Assembly (NCBI RefSeq): GCF_949987515.2
Contig: NC_082694.2
Span: 15,803,958 to 15,867,957, forward strand
Length of the DNA: 64,000 bases
Reading direction: 5' to 3'
Source: Delphinus delphis
Taxonomy: Eukaryota; Chordata; Mammalia; Artiodactyla; Delphinidae
The notes below the pieces were generated by a model that saw only the letters and a list, made by a program, of their open reading frames with translations, had not been told where the DNA came from and ran no database searches. Every line of letters starts with the position of its first letter. Within the stretch, counting starts at the first letter, position 1. Positions 12,001-22,195 of this stretch are shown here, piece by piece. The position numbers and the translations under genes are program-made.

Positions 12001-15000
12001 CCAAAACACTACCCTCCGTTATGTCAGGGGAACTCTCTGAGTTTCTTTTTCTTTAATATTTATTCATTTATTTGGCTGCACTGGGTCTTAGTTGCAGAAT
12101 GCGGGATCTAGTTCCCCAACCAGGGATCGAACCCGGGCCCCCTGCATTGGGAGCAAGGAGTCTTAACCACTGGACCACCAGGGAAGTCCCCTGAGTTTCT
12201 TAAATTTTAATAATCCCTGACATGGGACAGAAGGAGAATTTTTACTAATTAGCCTTGGCGTTTTTAATCAGATAAGAGGACCATTAACTAGATTCAGGTA
12301 AAGGAGGGAGTATAGTCAGTTTGTAAATGTAAGTCTATTTTAGGCAACAAAGGCAAAATAGAGTTTGTGGGAAACGTGTTTCATAAAAGCCCTTCGAAAT
12401 TTTTAGACCCAAACCAAACAGTCCTTGCTTTCTTCCCCAAGGCATGAACTCACCCTCCTTCAAAAAGTTTCTGTAATGATGGTGAGTAGGGATGAACACA
12501 ATGTTTCAATAATCGTAACTGTGATTTTTAAAACATCTGTGATGGGCGTAGTGGCTTTACAGCTTTCCTCCCAGAACCCCCAAGTTCAGTTTTCTGCTCA
12601 GTACAACTAAATGGAAGTGGCTTCACTTCGTCTTAAATAATATGAAAATGTCAGAAGAACGTGAAGAGCTTGCACTAGGCAGGCTGGACTCGCAGGCACT
12701 AAAGCATGTTTTTTAGCTGCAGTTTTGGTTTGCTGCTGAAGCCTTTGAAGAGAATCGTGTTCAAAGGAGCCCTTTGCCCATCAGCATTCACTACATTCTA
12801 CATCTTTTGTAGGGCACATCCCCGCAAAGGGAGAGGCCTTGGTAGAAACAGACTACAGCCTGTAGTTTTCTCCTAGGTCTGCGAAGGTAAGTAGTGGCGA
12901 GTGCAATGCTGTTTTCAAGGGCTAACTTTACGACAGGGCCAAGACCCGAGGGAGGGCAGTCAGCAGCAGTCACCTGCCCAGGGCTGAGGTCTCCCTTTGG
13001 TCACAGCTGGGCACGCCCACATGCTTCCCTACTCACACTCAGGGGGACAGGCTGGAAGACACCAGCATAAATAACGGGAACACAGGAGGACAAGTTCGCC
13101 AAAGTGCAGGTGCAAAACCCAAAGCAATCCCCCCTGCCTCTGCCAGCCCCGACTTGCCACCAAACCCTAGAGGAGGGGGTGTGTCTCTTAGGTCACAGTA
13201 GTTTTCTCTTCATTTTTCTTGATTTAGAAACAAATCAGCAGGGAGGACAAGGTTCTCAAGAACAGAAAAATCAAATCTGAAACAAGAGCAATACAATCTA
13301 TTGGTAACATTCATCTTTTTCCAAAGGAATATACCTCACTGCTATGATCTTGGGGTGGGAGGTGGCGGGGGGAAGATCTTATAGGAGTTGAAGTTCAGGA
13401 GAAAAATTCAAAATTAAGACAAACTGACCCTCCACCATACAAACAGCAACTGATAAAATAATAGCACATAAGATTATTTTAAAAGTCAGTTTGAAATAAA
13501 ACAAACACTAGAAAGAGACATACTTGGTGGAGGGCGTATGGGAATCTTGGGCGTCTACTGTGCACCATCCTATATTGTTTTGAATTGTTTACATGCACTT
13601 TTTTTTTAATCAGAAAAAAATTATAACAAAGGGGAAAAGAAATCCTTGAAGTCAATTATCTGAGAAGGTTCTAGGCCAGAGTTATATTGTGCAGCTGACC
13701 TACTGGGCTAGCAAACAAAGAGATTCTGAGCTGCGCGGCTTATTTTGTAACTGGTATGCGGACTGTGTTCCCTGTGGGAAGTCGGGCACCAACTACTCTT
13801 TACCAGTGTCCTGGCTGTGGCTGCACAGAGGGAGGGAGGGCGCATGCCGGCAGCAAGGCAGTGTGTCCCCACGCAGGCAGGCTGCCTCTGGGGTGGAAGG
13901 AGGGCTTTGCTTTCTGGCAGAGGCCTGGGCTGGCCGCACTCAGGAGGTCTATTTGCAGGGCTGATCTAGGGAGCTGGAAGCTCCCAGATCCTACATTTCT
14001 GGATTTGTTTGCTTCCAGGGCGTGTGGCCTAGTGCTTTACGACCCGGAGTGTGGATCCAGCAGCCTGTGGTGTCACCTGGAAACTCCCTAGAAATGAAGA
14101 AGCATAGGCTCACCCCATACAGAGTTTGCTTTTTTTTTTAATCACAATTCCTAGGGTGAGTCACATGCCTATGAAAATTTGCGAAGTGCTGATGGAGTGT
14201 GAAAAGTACAGGCTGGGAGCCAAGGGAGTTGCCCTCAGGTCTTCCCTCATTTCTCACAGGAACTTGTAGTGGGAACTTAGGGGAAAAAATCATAATGTTT
14301 CTGGGCCTGAGCTTCCTCATCTGTTGAAGGAAGAAGCTGTTGCAGAGGCCTTGAGAATCTCTTCTAGCTCGAACATCACAGACATGTTCACATGAATGTC
14401 TATATGTTGTGGTCTGAAAAGGGCGGGGCAGTGGCAACAGCACCCCAGAATCAGCTGCTGCTGCCGCCATGCCAAACACAAGCCCACTGCTGGGCCCATG
14501 TGAGACTGCATATCCCTCCTTCCTTCCTTACCTTTTGGTCCAAACGCTGGTAGTCACTGGCCTTTGGCCGCCGTGTAACTTTGGACCTTTTTCCTTCCAG
14601 GACGAAAGCAATAATCTGGGGAAAGGAACAAGTCAGAGATTAACAAGTGACTCTCTAATGACATATTTCAGTCTCTGAAATCAGAGGTAATCACGTGGTG
14701 GCCCTAATGACCCTGACAGTAAAAAGAGCAGGACATCCACAGAAAGGCCCTATTAACAATTATAAGGAGGACAGGGCCTAGTTACATCAGAATCCTTTAT
14801 ACTGCTAAACAGGAAATGAGAGATGCAGGAGGGCTCTTCTGGGCTCTAGCTTGTGGTGGTCTGTATGATTTACTCAAGAGCACTTGGTGAAAAGAACCAC
14901 CAGCTCCTCCCCAACTTAGCCTCCTCCAGGCTGACCCATCCACCCTCCTTTTATTTTAATATTAAGCAATAATTAATGTGCAGATAAGATAATTATCTTA

Positions 15001-17420
15001 TCTGCAAATGTACTCTTTCACCCCACACTTTGCTTCATCTTAACCTTACCACTCTCATTTCATACCTAAGGTTACTCTCCATGAGGAGGACTTGGATGTA
15101 GAATAAGGAACGTACCACTTTTTTGTGTGTGTGTGTGGCCGTGTTGTGAGGCATGCAGGATCTTAGTTCCCTGACCAGGGATCAAACCCATGCCCCCTGC
15201 AGTGAAAGTGCAGCGCCTTAAGCACTGGACTTCCAGGGAATTCCCAGGAATTACCACTTTTACTAAATGTCTTCCCTCATTTCTCACAGCCCTAGGCCTT
15301 ATGGCTATCATGAATTGGATCCTTCAATTTTAACCAGCTTACAGAAACTACTAAATTCTTAGGGCTGAATAAGAAATGAAATCATTTTGGGAAAAGAATC
15401 TGAAAATGAATATATATACATATAACTGAATCACTGTGCTGTACACCTGAAACTAGCACGACATTGTAAATCAACTACACTTCAATTAAAAAAAAAAAGG
15501 AATGCAATCATTTTGTCCTTAGAGTGGTTACTAAGCAACACAACAAACCCTGCTGAAGTAAATGATGAGTGTATCCATGCAATTTCTGGCCTTTCGTCTA
15601 ATCAGAAACTCAACTGACTGCAGAAAATATAGTCCCTGGGCTCTCTGCTGTTGGTGTTGAAGACTATGTAACCATTCTTTCTGCCACTGCACATGGAAAA
15701 CAAAAGCTTGGGAAAGGAAGCTAGAAATAATAAGACAGGAAGCACTGTCTTTTTGAGAGAGGAAACAGGAAGATAAGGGCTCTAACTACTTACAGACTGT
15801 CAAGTACTCAGGTCCTCTCAGGCTGTGACAGATTGTAAGTTCCAAGATAACGGGAGGAGACCCTAATTTGGGTCAGAGCATAATAACGTCCTAATCTTGG
15901 CACCTGACGCAACAACAGAGGCACTCAGAGGAAACAGACATGAAAATATATGATTTCTGAAAGAAGAATAAAGAACCCTAGCAGGGTCTCAGAAAAAACT
16001 GAAGTTTGTTTTTAAATTCCTAGTGCTTACAGGCAGATGAGTGATGGATACCCACACTCCAAGCTTTCAGGATGGAGGAAATCCCATCCCTCCTCTTTTT
16101 TTTCTTTCTTTTTTTTTTTTTTTTTGCAGTACGCGGGCCTCTCACTGTTGTGGCCTCTCCCGCTGCGGAGCACAGGCTCCGGACGCGCAGGCTCAGCGGC
16201 CATGGCTCACGGGCCCAGCCGCTCCACAGCACGTGGGATCTTCCCGGACCGGGGCACGAACCCGTGTCCCCTGCATCGGCAGGCGGACTCTCAACCACTG
16301 CGCCACCAGGGAAGCCCCCATTCCTCCTCTTAAAGCAACTCTTGACTTACCTTCCGCTTATTGTGGTAGGCAATATAGAGGACAGCAACGAGAATGGCTG
16401 CTGTCACCAGATATGCAAAGAAGTGGCTGCTCTCTGCACTGGAACTTCCAAGATTATCCTTATAACGGTCACCCTTCTCCCTACTCCGGGAATTCAAAAC
16501 TGTGCTTCCACGGTTCTCACTGGAGGCAGGGCCAGGCATTTCTTTCTCGTCTTTGGGCGGTGCACCCTCTTCAGGCTCTGTATCCCCTTCCTCAGTCTCC
16601 TTGGGCTCCTCATCTTCAGGTGGTTCTAAAGACTTACCTCCTCCCTCCTGCTGGGTAGAAGAGCGGTCAGAGTCTAGCAATACTTTTCCCCCAGATTCAG
16701 TTCTGGAAGGCTGCAGAGCTTTGTCAGTTACTGTGTTTAAATCGGACTTGGTGGGCTCCTTGTTATCAGAAGAGGGGCTGGAGACCGACTTGGTGGACTG
16801 GTCTCTGGAGGAATTGCCAAGGCGGTCATTCTTGTGCTGCAGCTCGGGTTCCGAACTGCCAAGGACGGCTTTCGTGGTATTCTGATTCAGAGGGAGTCTG
16901 TCACTGTGTCCTTGCTCAGGCTGCAGGCTCAACGTGAGCTTGGAGTCTCTTGTAGAAGCCGGACTTGTCCTCGGAGCGACTGCTGAGGAGACTGGCAAAG
17001 AAGTGGACTGCGTGGAGCCTGAAACAGAGAAACCGTCTGGCTGAAGAGAGGCAGGCGGAGAGGAAGGAATCCTCAGAACGTTGCAACGGGCAAACAGAGG
17101 AAGGGGCTGATGGCGAGCGGAGGGGTGGCGAGGGTCGGGCAGGGAAGAAGTGAGGTCAGGTGGCGACCGGCCACGGTGAGTATTGGTGGACCTGGCGGCG
17201 AGACTGGGATTAGTGGAGGTGGGTCGAGGAGTTGTTGTGGGAGGCGGGGGGGGGGGGGGGGGGGGCCTTACCCGCCGCTGCGAAGCTCAGCAAGACGAAC
17301 ACAACCCGTAAACTCATCCTGCACAGACCGCGCTTCCGCCCTCTACTGCTCTCGCGAGATCAGCGCGCGGGCTCAGCGCTCATGCCCCACCCCTTCCTGC
17401 GTGCGTCTCCCGCAGCCATA
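9080..17420 (-). CDS. TGOLN2: TGOLN2, trans-Golgi network integral membrane protein 2 (apparently complete gene)
   Basis: TGOLN2 (TGN38/TGN46 family) is a type I membrane protein cycling between the trans-Golgi network and the plasma membrane. Coding exons on the - strand are 17317-17272 (signal peptide), 17018-16351 (lumen and membrane anchor), 14615-14532 (cytosolic tail) and probably 12878-12873 (one residue plus stop). The first three give 266 codons with no break. Visible features are a start [16 protein letters not shown], an acidic, Pro/Ser-rich lumen with NTT and NSS N-glycosylation sites, one transmembrane helix ([17 protein letters not shown]), a basic NKRK stop-transfer and the SDYQRL retrieval signal. 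It is much shorter than human TGN46 because the tandem luminal repeats are absent. The promoter is CpG-rich. It converges on RETSAT. Confidence 0.95.
9096..9101 (-). promoter_or_regulatory. TGOLN2: Poly(A) signal AATAAA, probable TGOLN2 3' end
   Basis: It reads gttcaataaatggttgattg on the - strand, followed by T-rich sequence that could act as a downstream element. Confidence 0.5.
12048..12190 (-). repeat. CHR-type SINE inside the probable TGOLN2 3' UTR
   Basis: The target-site duplication CTGAGTTTCTT at 12037-12047 and 12191-12201 flanks the element exactly. It is in sense orientation with TGOLN2, so it would be transcribed as part of the mRNA. Confidence 0.92.
12873..12878 (-). CDS. TGOLN2: Probable TGOLN2 last coding codons (ACC TAG)
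   Basis: An acceptor (cttaccttcgcag on the - strand) precedes ACC TAG in the phase left by exon 3. The protein would end DQKT, similar to the one-residue last coding exon known in human TGN46. I infer this exon; it is not certain. Confidence 0.5.
   Translation of the reverse strand, partial: T
14030..14100 (+). repeat. hAT-Charlie (MER5-like) fragment
   Basis: It reads gagtgtggatccagcagcct, then tcacctggaaactccctaga, matching the familiar Charlie-derived module. Confidence 0.5.
14205..14350 (+). repeat. MIR SINE, strongly diverged
   Basis: The gggcctgagcttcctcatct end matches the MIR core (cctcagtttcctcatctg). Confidence 0.5.
14532..14615 (-). CDS. TGOLN2: TGOLN2 exon 3, cytosolic tail with YQRL signal
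   Basis: The exact 28 codons read [20 protein letters not shown] then [12 protein letters not shown] is the tyrosine-based internalisation and TGN-retrieval signal recognised by AP-2/AP-1 mu subunits. The acceptor is ccccag and the donor gtaagg. Confidence 0.95.
14979..15006. other. Perfect 28-bp palindrome with GATA motifs
   Basis: The sequence equals its own reverse complement over 28 bp and is centred on AATT. Each strand carries two AGATAA sites. It lies in TGOLN2 intron 2. Confidence 0.9.
15123..15246 (-). repeat. CHR-type SINE, short form
   Basis: The target-site duplication TACCACTTTT is at 15113-15122 and 15252-15261. A GT-rich tail replaces the usual poly(T). Confidence 0.88.
15385..15500 (+). 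repeat. L1 3' tail fragment
   Basis: It reads ataactgaatcactgtgctg, then acacctgaaactagcacgac, and ends in an A run. Confidence 0.8.
16098..16317 (-). repeat. CHR-type SINE, mid-length form, next to a splice site
   Basis: The flanking duplication CCATCCCTCCTCTT / CCATTCCTCCTCTT (16084-16097, 16318-16331) has one mismatch. The element ends 33 bp downstream of the TGOLN2 exon 2 donor, in sense with the gene. Confidence 0.93.
16351..17018 (-). CDS. TGOLN2: TGOLN2 exon 2, luminal domain and transmembrane helix
   Basis: The acceptor is tctctgtttcag and the donor gtaagt. The 668 nt hold 222 complete codons after the split glycine. The lumen is rich in S, P, E and K, including [11 protein letters not shown] and the acidic run [21 protein letters not shown]. 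The helix follows [10 protein letters not shown], and the exon ends on AYHNKRK. I see no tandem 14-residue repeats of the primate kind. Confidence 0.94.
17246..17265 (+). repeat. 20-base G homopolymer
   Basis: An uninterrupted G20 on the + strand (C20 in the pre-mRNA) starts 6 nt inside TGOLN2 intron 1. Confidence 0.95.
17272..17317 (-). CDS. TGOLN2: TGOLN2 exon 1, signal peptide
   Basis: The ATG at 17317-17315 opens [16 protein letters not shown], a hydrophobic signal peptide like that of other TGN38/46 proteins. The donor gtaagg is immediately followed by a 20-base homopolymer (G on +, C on the transcribed strand). Confidence 0.92.
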
Positions 17421-17894
17421 CCCGGTCGAGGGGCGGGGCTTGGGAAAAGGCCTGGCTGTGTGTGGTTAAGCTGTTTTCTCCGGGATGTTACTTCTTTTTT
17501 TGGTGTTGGCGCCGTGTTGTCCCCTGTGGAAGGCGTATCCACCTTTTTCTGGTTTCTTTGCTACATAGCAGCCGCTACAGACCGTTACTCCCCCTTTTCT
17601 TCTTTGCCCTTATACTTATGAGACAATATAGGCAGAGCAGGAGCTCCCTGGCCCGCGGACGATCCCACGGGAGTGACATCGGTGTGGCCCAGCGCCTCTT
17701 CGCCCCATCTTCTGCCTACATTTCTACCTTCTCCCTCTCTCGTGGTTCTTTCCCTGCCGTGCACAAATGCGTGGAAATGTGGAAACGGAAACCCACCCCA
17801 TCACCTTTGTAGCGGGAGCCTTTGCAACCCTGCTCCCCTCTGTCCTGACCCCACGGAAACTGCCCTCCGAGGTAGCCAAAGATCTTTTCTAAAA

Positions 17895-18003
17895 AGTCCA
17901 TTCTTTATACGTATTTGTATGGCAGATTCACTTTGCTGTACACCTGAAACTGGCACAATATTGTAAATCAATTTCAATTACACCCAATAAAAATTTAAAG
18001 AAA
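17895..18003 (+). repeat. L1 3' tail fragment
   Basis: It has gattcactttgctgtacacc, then tgaaactggcacaatattgt, and an AATAAA-containing end. Confidence 0.75.
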
Positions 18004-18350
18004 TGAATCTTCCTTGGTGGTACAGTGGTTAAGAATCCACCTGCCAATGCAGGGGACGCGGGTTCGGGCCCTGGGCGAGGATGATCTCACATGCCGCGGA
18101 GCAACTAAGCCCGTGCGCCACAACTACTGAGTCTGCGCTCTAGAGCCCGTGAGCCACAACTACTGAGCCCACGTTCCGCAACTACTAAAGCCTGCTCACC
18201 TAGAGGCCATGCTCCACAATAAGAGAAGCCACCGCAGTGAGAAGCCAGTGCCCCGCAACGAAGAGTAGCCCCCACCCGCCGCAACTCGAGAAAGACCGTG
18301 CGCAGCAACGAAGACCCAACACAGCCAAAAATAAATAAATAGTAAATTAA
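18004..18350 (+). repeat. CHR-type SINE, long form
   Basis: It runs from a cttccttggtggtacagtgg head, through repeated cacaactactgag units, to cgaagacccaacacagccaa and an AT-rich tail. Confidence 0.92.
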
Positions 18351-18642
18351 TTTATAAAAAGTAAAAAGAAAATGGCGGGGGATGAGACTGGAGCAGAGCC
18401 TCCAGCCAGATTAAGTATTAAATGATCTAGGTTGCCATTAACACAGGTTGAAATGTAATCCTGCCAAAAAGGATTACAGCTGCCAGGAGATATAACACTC
18501 TTCTGCAGTCTGAGTACAATATTTGGGTTATGTGGCATGCAGTTCTAGTCAGGTGAATTTCTGAAGAATTTTAAGGACTAGTATATGATGTAAATATAGT
18601 TTTCAGGAAAAAGTACTTTGTTTTGCTATTTTAAAACCTTTT

Positions 18643-18775
18643 AGTCCAGTGGTTAGGACTCTGTGCTTTCACTACCGTGGCTGGGGTTCGATCCCTGGTT
18701 GGGGAACTAAGATTCCACAAGCCAAGGGGCGCGGCCAAAACTAAAACTAATAAAATTAAAATAAATAAAAATAAT
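18643..18775 (+). repeat. CHR-type SINE, short form
   Basis: The sequence tagtccagtggttaggactc... ggttggggaactaagattcc is diagnostic. The 5' end is slightly truncated. Confidence 0.85.
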
Positions 18776-18984
18776 CTTTAAAAAACCCTTTAATATGCTT
18801 CTCAATGTTTCTCTGTTGTAAGAAAATCTCTCACACACACCCTCATTACTAAGGAGAGAATAAGAATCAGAGAGAAGTGAGAAATCTTTTACAAATTAGT
18901 TCAGAACTGTGACTCTGGCTTAAGGAAGTGAACTGGTAAATGAATGTTTCTAAAATTCTCTCCACCTCCCCTAAATAAATACTT

Positions 18985-19130
18985 GACTAGCATTAAAGGA
19001 TTTGGCTTAGGACAAATGGTTACTAGACTTATTGTGATGTATTTTGTAATGTATGCAAATGTCAAATCACTATGTAGTATACCTGAAACTAACAATATTG
19101 TCCATGAACCATATTTCAATTTTAAAAAAA
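18985..19130 (+). repeat. L1 3' tail fragment
   Basis: It has acaaatggttactagactta, then atcactatgtagtatacctg, as in the other L1 tails here. Confidence 0.7.
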
Positions 19131-19363
19131 GGATATTGGCTTGGTGCACTCGTGTGCGTGTTTGTGTGCGCTTGTGTCTGTGCATGTAGGTAGGGGAATG
19201 GCAAATTATTAAGCCTGATCTTGTGTCCATATTATTAGCCAGGAGAGAAAATAAGGGTCCAAATCATGCAGAGTTTGTGGGCTATGTCCAGGGTTTTATA
19301 TTTTATCTTAACATGAACGAGAATCCATTACAGCTGTTTAAGTAGGGAAAAGATAGAGTAGGG

Positions 19364-19741
19364 AATTATTTATTTATTTATTTTGGCTGCGTTGGGTCTT
19401 TGTTGCTGTGGGCTTTCTCTAGTTGTAGCGAGCAGGGGCTACTCTTCGTCGCGGTGTGCGGGCTTCTCATTGCAGTGGCTTCTCTTGTTGTGGAGCATGG
19501 GCTCTTGGCGCGCGGGCTTCAGTAGCTGTGGCATGCGGGCTCAGTAGTTGTGGCAGGTGGGCCCTAGAGCACGTGGGTTTCAGTAGCTGTGGCTCGTGGG
19601 CTCTAGAGCACAGGCTCAGTAGTTGTGGCGCAGGGGCTTAGTTGCTTTGCGGCATGTGGGATACTCCCAGACCAGGGCTCAAACCCATGTCCCCTGCATT
19701 GGCAGGCGGATTCTTAACCACTGTGCCACCAGGGAAGTCCC
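19364..19741 (-). repeat. CHR-type SINE, long form
   Basis: A TTTA tail, then ggctgcgttgggtctttgtt, repeated tcagtagttgtggc units, and an end accagggaagtcccc. Confidence 0.92.
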
Positions 19742-20119
19742 CAGAGTTTGGAATTTTTGAAGATTAGTCTGGTCTTAGGGTGAAGAATCTACTCTTGGGG
19801 TGGTGGGGAGAGAAGAGTGGATTTAGAAGTTAATCAGGTAGGAGGCTGTTGCAATAGTCCTAGTAGGACTAGCATAGGGACAGTGAGAATGGAGGGAAGT
19901 GGTTGGACTCAAGATAAATTTGGGAGGTAATACCAACAGACTGGATATAGGCTATAGGCCTGGCTTATGTGAGGCACAAATCTACTGTGGCACCTATTTC
20001 AGGTGTGTGGTTTTTCTCCAGGAAGTGCTTCTACCTAGAATAGGAGTAGAGAAGGCAGATTTTAGCGCTAACTCCTAACTCACACCAATTTTGGTTTAAG
20101 GGAATGGTAGGGTACAACT

Positions 20120-22195
20120 TGAATAAATCTTAAATTTCCTTGTACTTCTTCGTGATAAAAATACTCAACAAATTTGGAAAAGAAGGGAACTTCCTCAACC
20201 TGAAGGGGGCATGTACAGAAACCTCACAACTAACATTATAGTTAATGGTAAAAGACTAGATGCTTTCCTCCTGAGATAAGGAACCATGTCTGCTCCCACC
20301 ACTTCTACTCAACTTCTTACTGTAAGTAGCCAAGACAATTCAGCAAGAAAACAAAATAAGAAGCATCCAGATTGAAAAGGAAGAAGTAAAACTATCTCTG
20401 TTTTCAGATAACATGATCTTGTATAAAGATAATCCTGAGGATTTTCTAAAAATTTATTAGGACGAGTTCAGCAAGGATGTAAGATGTGAGACCAATATAT
20501 AAAAATCAATTATATTTCTATACACTTGCAACAGACAATCTAAAAATGACATTAAGAAAAATTCCGTTTACAGTAGTATCAAAAATAATAAAATAAAATT
20601 TAAGAATAAATTTAACAAAAGAAATGCAAAACGTACACTCTGAAACAATAAAGTATTATTTAAAAAAAACTAAAGAAGCCCTAAATAAATGGAAATACAT
20701 CCCATATTCATGGATTGGAAGACATAATTGTTAGAATGTCTATGCTCCTCAAATTGATCTACCAACACAATCCCTATACAAATCCCAGGTGGTATCTTTG
20801 CAGAAATTGACAAGCTGATACTAAAATTTATACGAAAATGAAAGAGACCCAGAATAGCCAATACAGGTTTGAAAAAGTCGAACAAAATCAGACGACTCTC
20901 ATTTCCCAATTTTAAAACTTATTACAAAATTACAGTAATTAGGACAGTGTGGTACAGGCATAAAGATATATGGATGAATGGAATAGAATTGAGGGTCAGG
21001 AAATAAACCTATATATTTATGGTCAGTTGATTTTTGACAAGGGTGCTGACTGTTCAACGGGGGAAAGATTAGTCTTTTCAACAAATGGTGCTGTGATAAC
21101 TGGCTAATAAACATATGAATGGTTGTTCAACATCATTAGTATTAGTTGGGTAAATGCAAATCAAAATCACAGTGAGACACACTCCACACCTACTAGGATG
21201 GCTATGATAAAAAAACAGAAAATAGGAAAATGCATCAGGGAAGTGCAAATCAAAACCACAATGAGATATGACCTCACACCTGCCATAATGGCTATCATCA
21301 AAAAACACACGAATAACAAATGTTGGTGAGGCTGTGGAGGAAAGGGAACCCTTGTACACTGTTGGTAGGAACGTAAATCTGTGCAGCCACTGTGGAAAAC
21401 AGTATGGCGGCTTCTCAAAAAACTAAAAATAGGGCTTCCCTGGTGGCGCAGTGGTTGAGAGTCCGCCTGCCGATGCAAGGGACACGGGTTCGTGCCCCGG
21501 TCCGGGAAGATCCCACATGCCGCAGAGCGGCTGGGCCCGTGAGCCATGGCCGTTGAGCCTGCACGTCCGGAGCCTGTGCTCCGCAACGGGAGAGGCCACA
21601 ACAGTGAGAGGCCCACATACCGCAAAAAAAAAACCAAAAAACTAAAAATAGAACTACCATATTGACCCAGCAATTCCATTCCCGGCTATATATCTGAAAA
21701 AAACCATAAATGCTAATTCAAAAAGACACATGCACCCCAATGTTCATAGCAGCATTATTTACAATCGCCAAGATATGAAAGCAACCTGAATGCCCATCAA
21801 CAGATGAGTGGGTAAAGAAGATGTGGTGTATATATACGGTGGAAAACTACTCAGACATAAAAAAACCCACAAAATTTTGTCTTTTGCAGCAACGTGGATG
21901 GACTTGGAGGGCATTATGCTAAGTGAAATAAGTCAGACAGATAAAGACAAATACTGAATGACATCACTTATATGTGGAATCTAAAAAATACAACAAACTA
22001 GTGAATATAACAAAAAAAGCAGACTCACAGATATAGAGAACAAACTAGTGGTTACCAGTGGGAGAGTGGGTGGTACAAACTACTGGGTGTAAGATAGGCT
22101 AAAAGATATAATGTACAACATGGGGAATATAGCCAGTATTTTGTAATAACTGTAAATAGAGTGTAACCTTTAAAAACTGTATTTAAAAAAAGAAA
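20120..22195 (+). repeat. L1 fragment (late ORF2 to 3' end), interrupted and rearranged
   Basis: It contains aacctcacaactaacattat (late ORF2) through the 3' UTR. About 0.4 kb seems deleted near 21105, a short internal duplication follows (21158-21300), and a CHR SINE splits it at 21433-21634. No coding capacity remains. Confidence 0.88.
21433..21634 (+). repeat. CHR-type SINE, mid-length, inserted in L1
   Basis: A 16-bp target-site duplication (AAAAAACTAAAAATAG) is at 21417-21432 and 21635-21650. The surrounding L1 continues on both sides. Confidence 0.95.

Larger units (their letters stand above)
9080..12872 (-). other. TGOLN2: Probable TGOLN2 3' UTR
   Basis: About 3.8 kb of mostly unique sequence between the candidate stop and an AATAAA. 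Its only clear transposon is one SINE at 12048-12190. Human TGOLN2 mRNAs also have a long 3' UTR. Confidence 0.5.
12879..14531. other. TGOLN2 intron 3 (if the last exon is right)
   Basis: It contains a degraded L1-like segment near 13500-13640, a hAT-like fragment (14030-14100) and a diverged MIR (14205-14350). No exon was seen. Confidence 0.5.
14616..16350. other. TGOLN2 intron 2
   Basis: It holds the palindrome at 14979-15006, a short SINE (15123-15246), an L1 3' tail (15385-15500) and a CHR SINE ending 33 bp from the exon 2 donor. No exon was seen. Confidence 0.85.
17110..17450 (-). promoter_or_regulatory. TGOLN2: CpG-rich TGOLN2 promoter region
   Basis: CpG-dense sequence surrounds exon 1. 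It contains the palindromic core-promoter motif TCTCGCGAGA at 17350-17359, 33 bp upstream of the ATG, and a GC box (GGGGCGGGGC) at 17430-17439. There is no TATA box. A housekeeping-type promoter is inferred. Confidence 0.75.

Noticed and set aside
16041..16658. Open frames of 60-240 codons with Ser/Arg/Gly-rich peptides such as [20 protein letters not shown], at many loci
   Set aside because: They all fall on mid-length CHR SINEs, which are GC-rich and happen to lack stops in several frames. The same peptide recurs wherever the SINE occurs.
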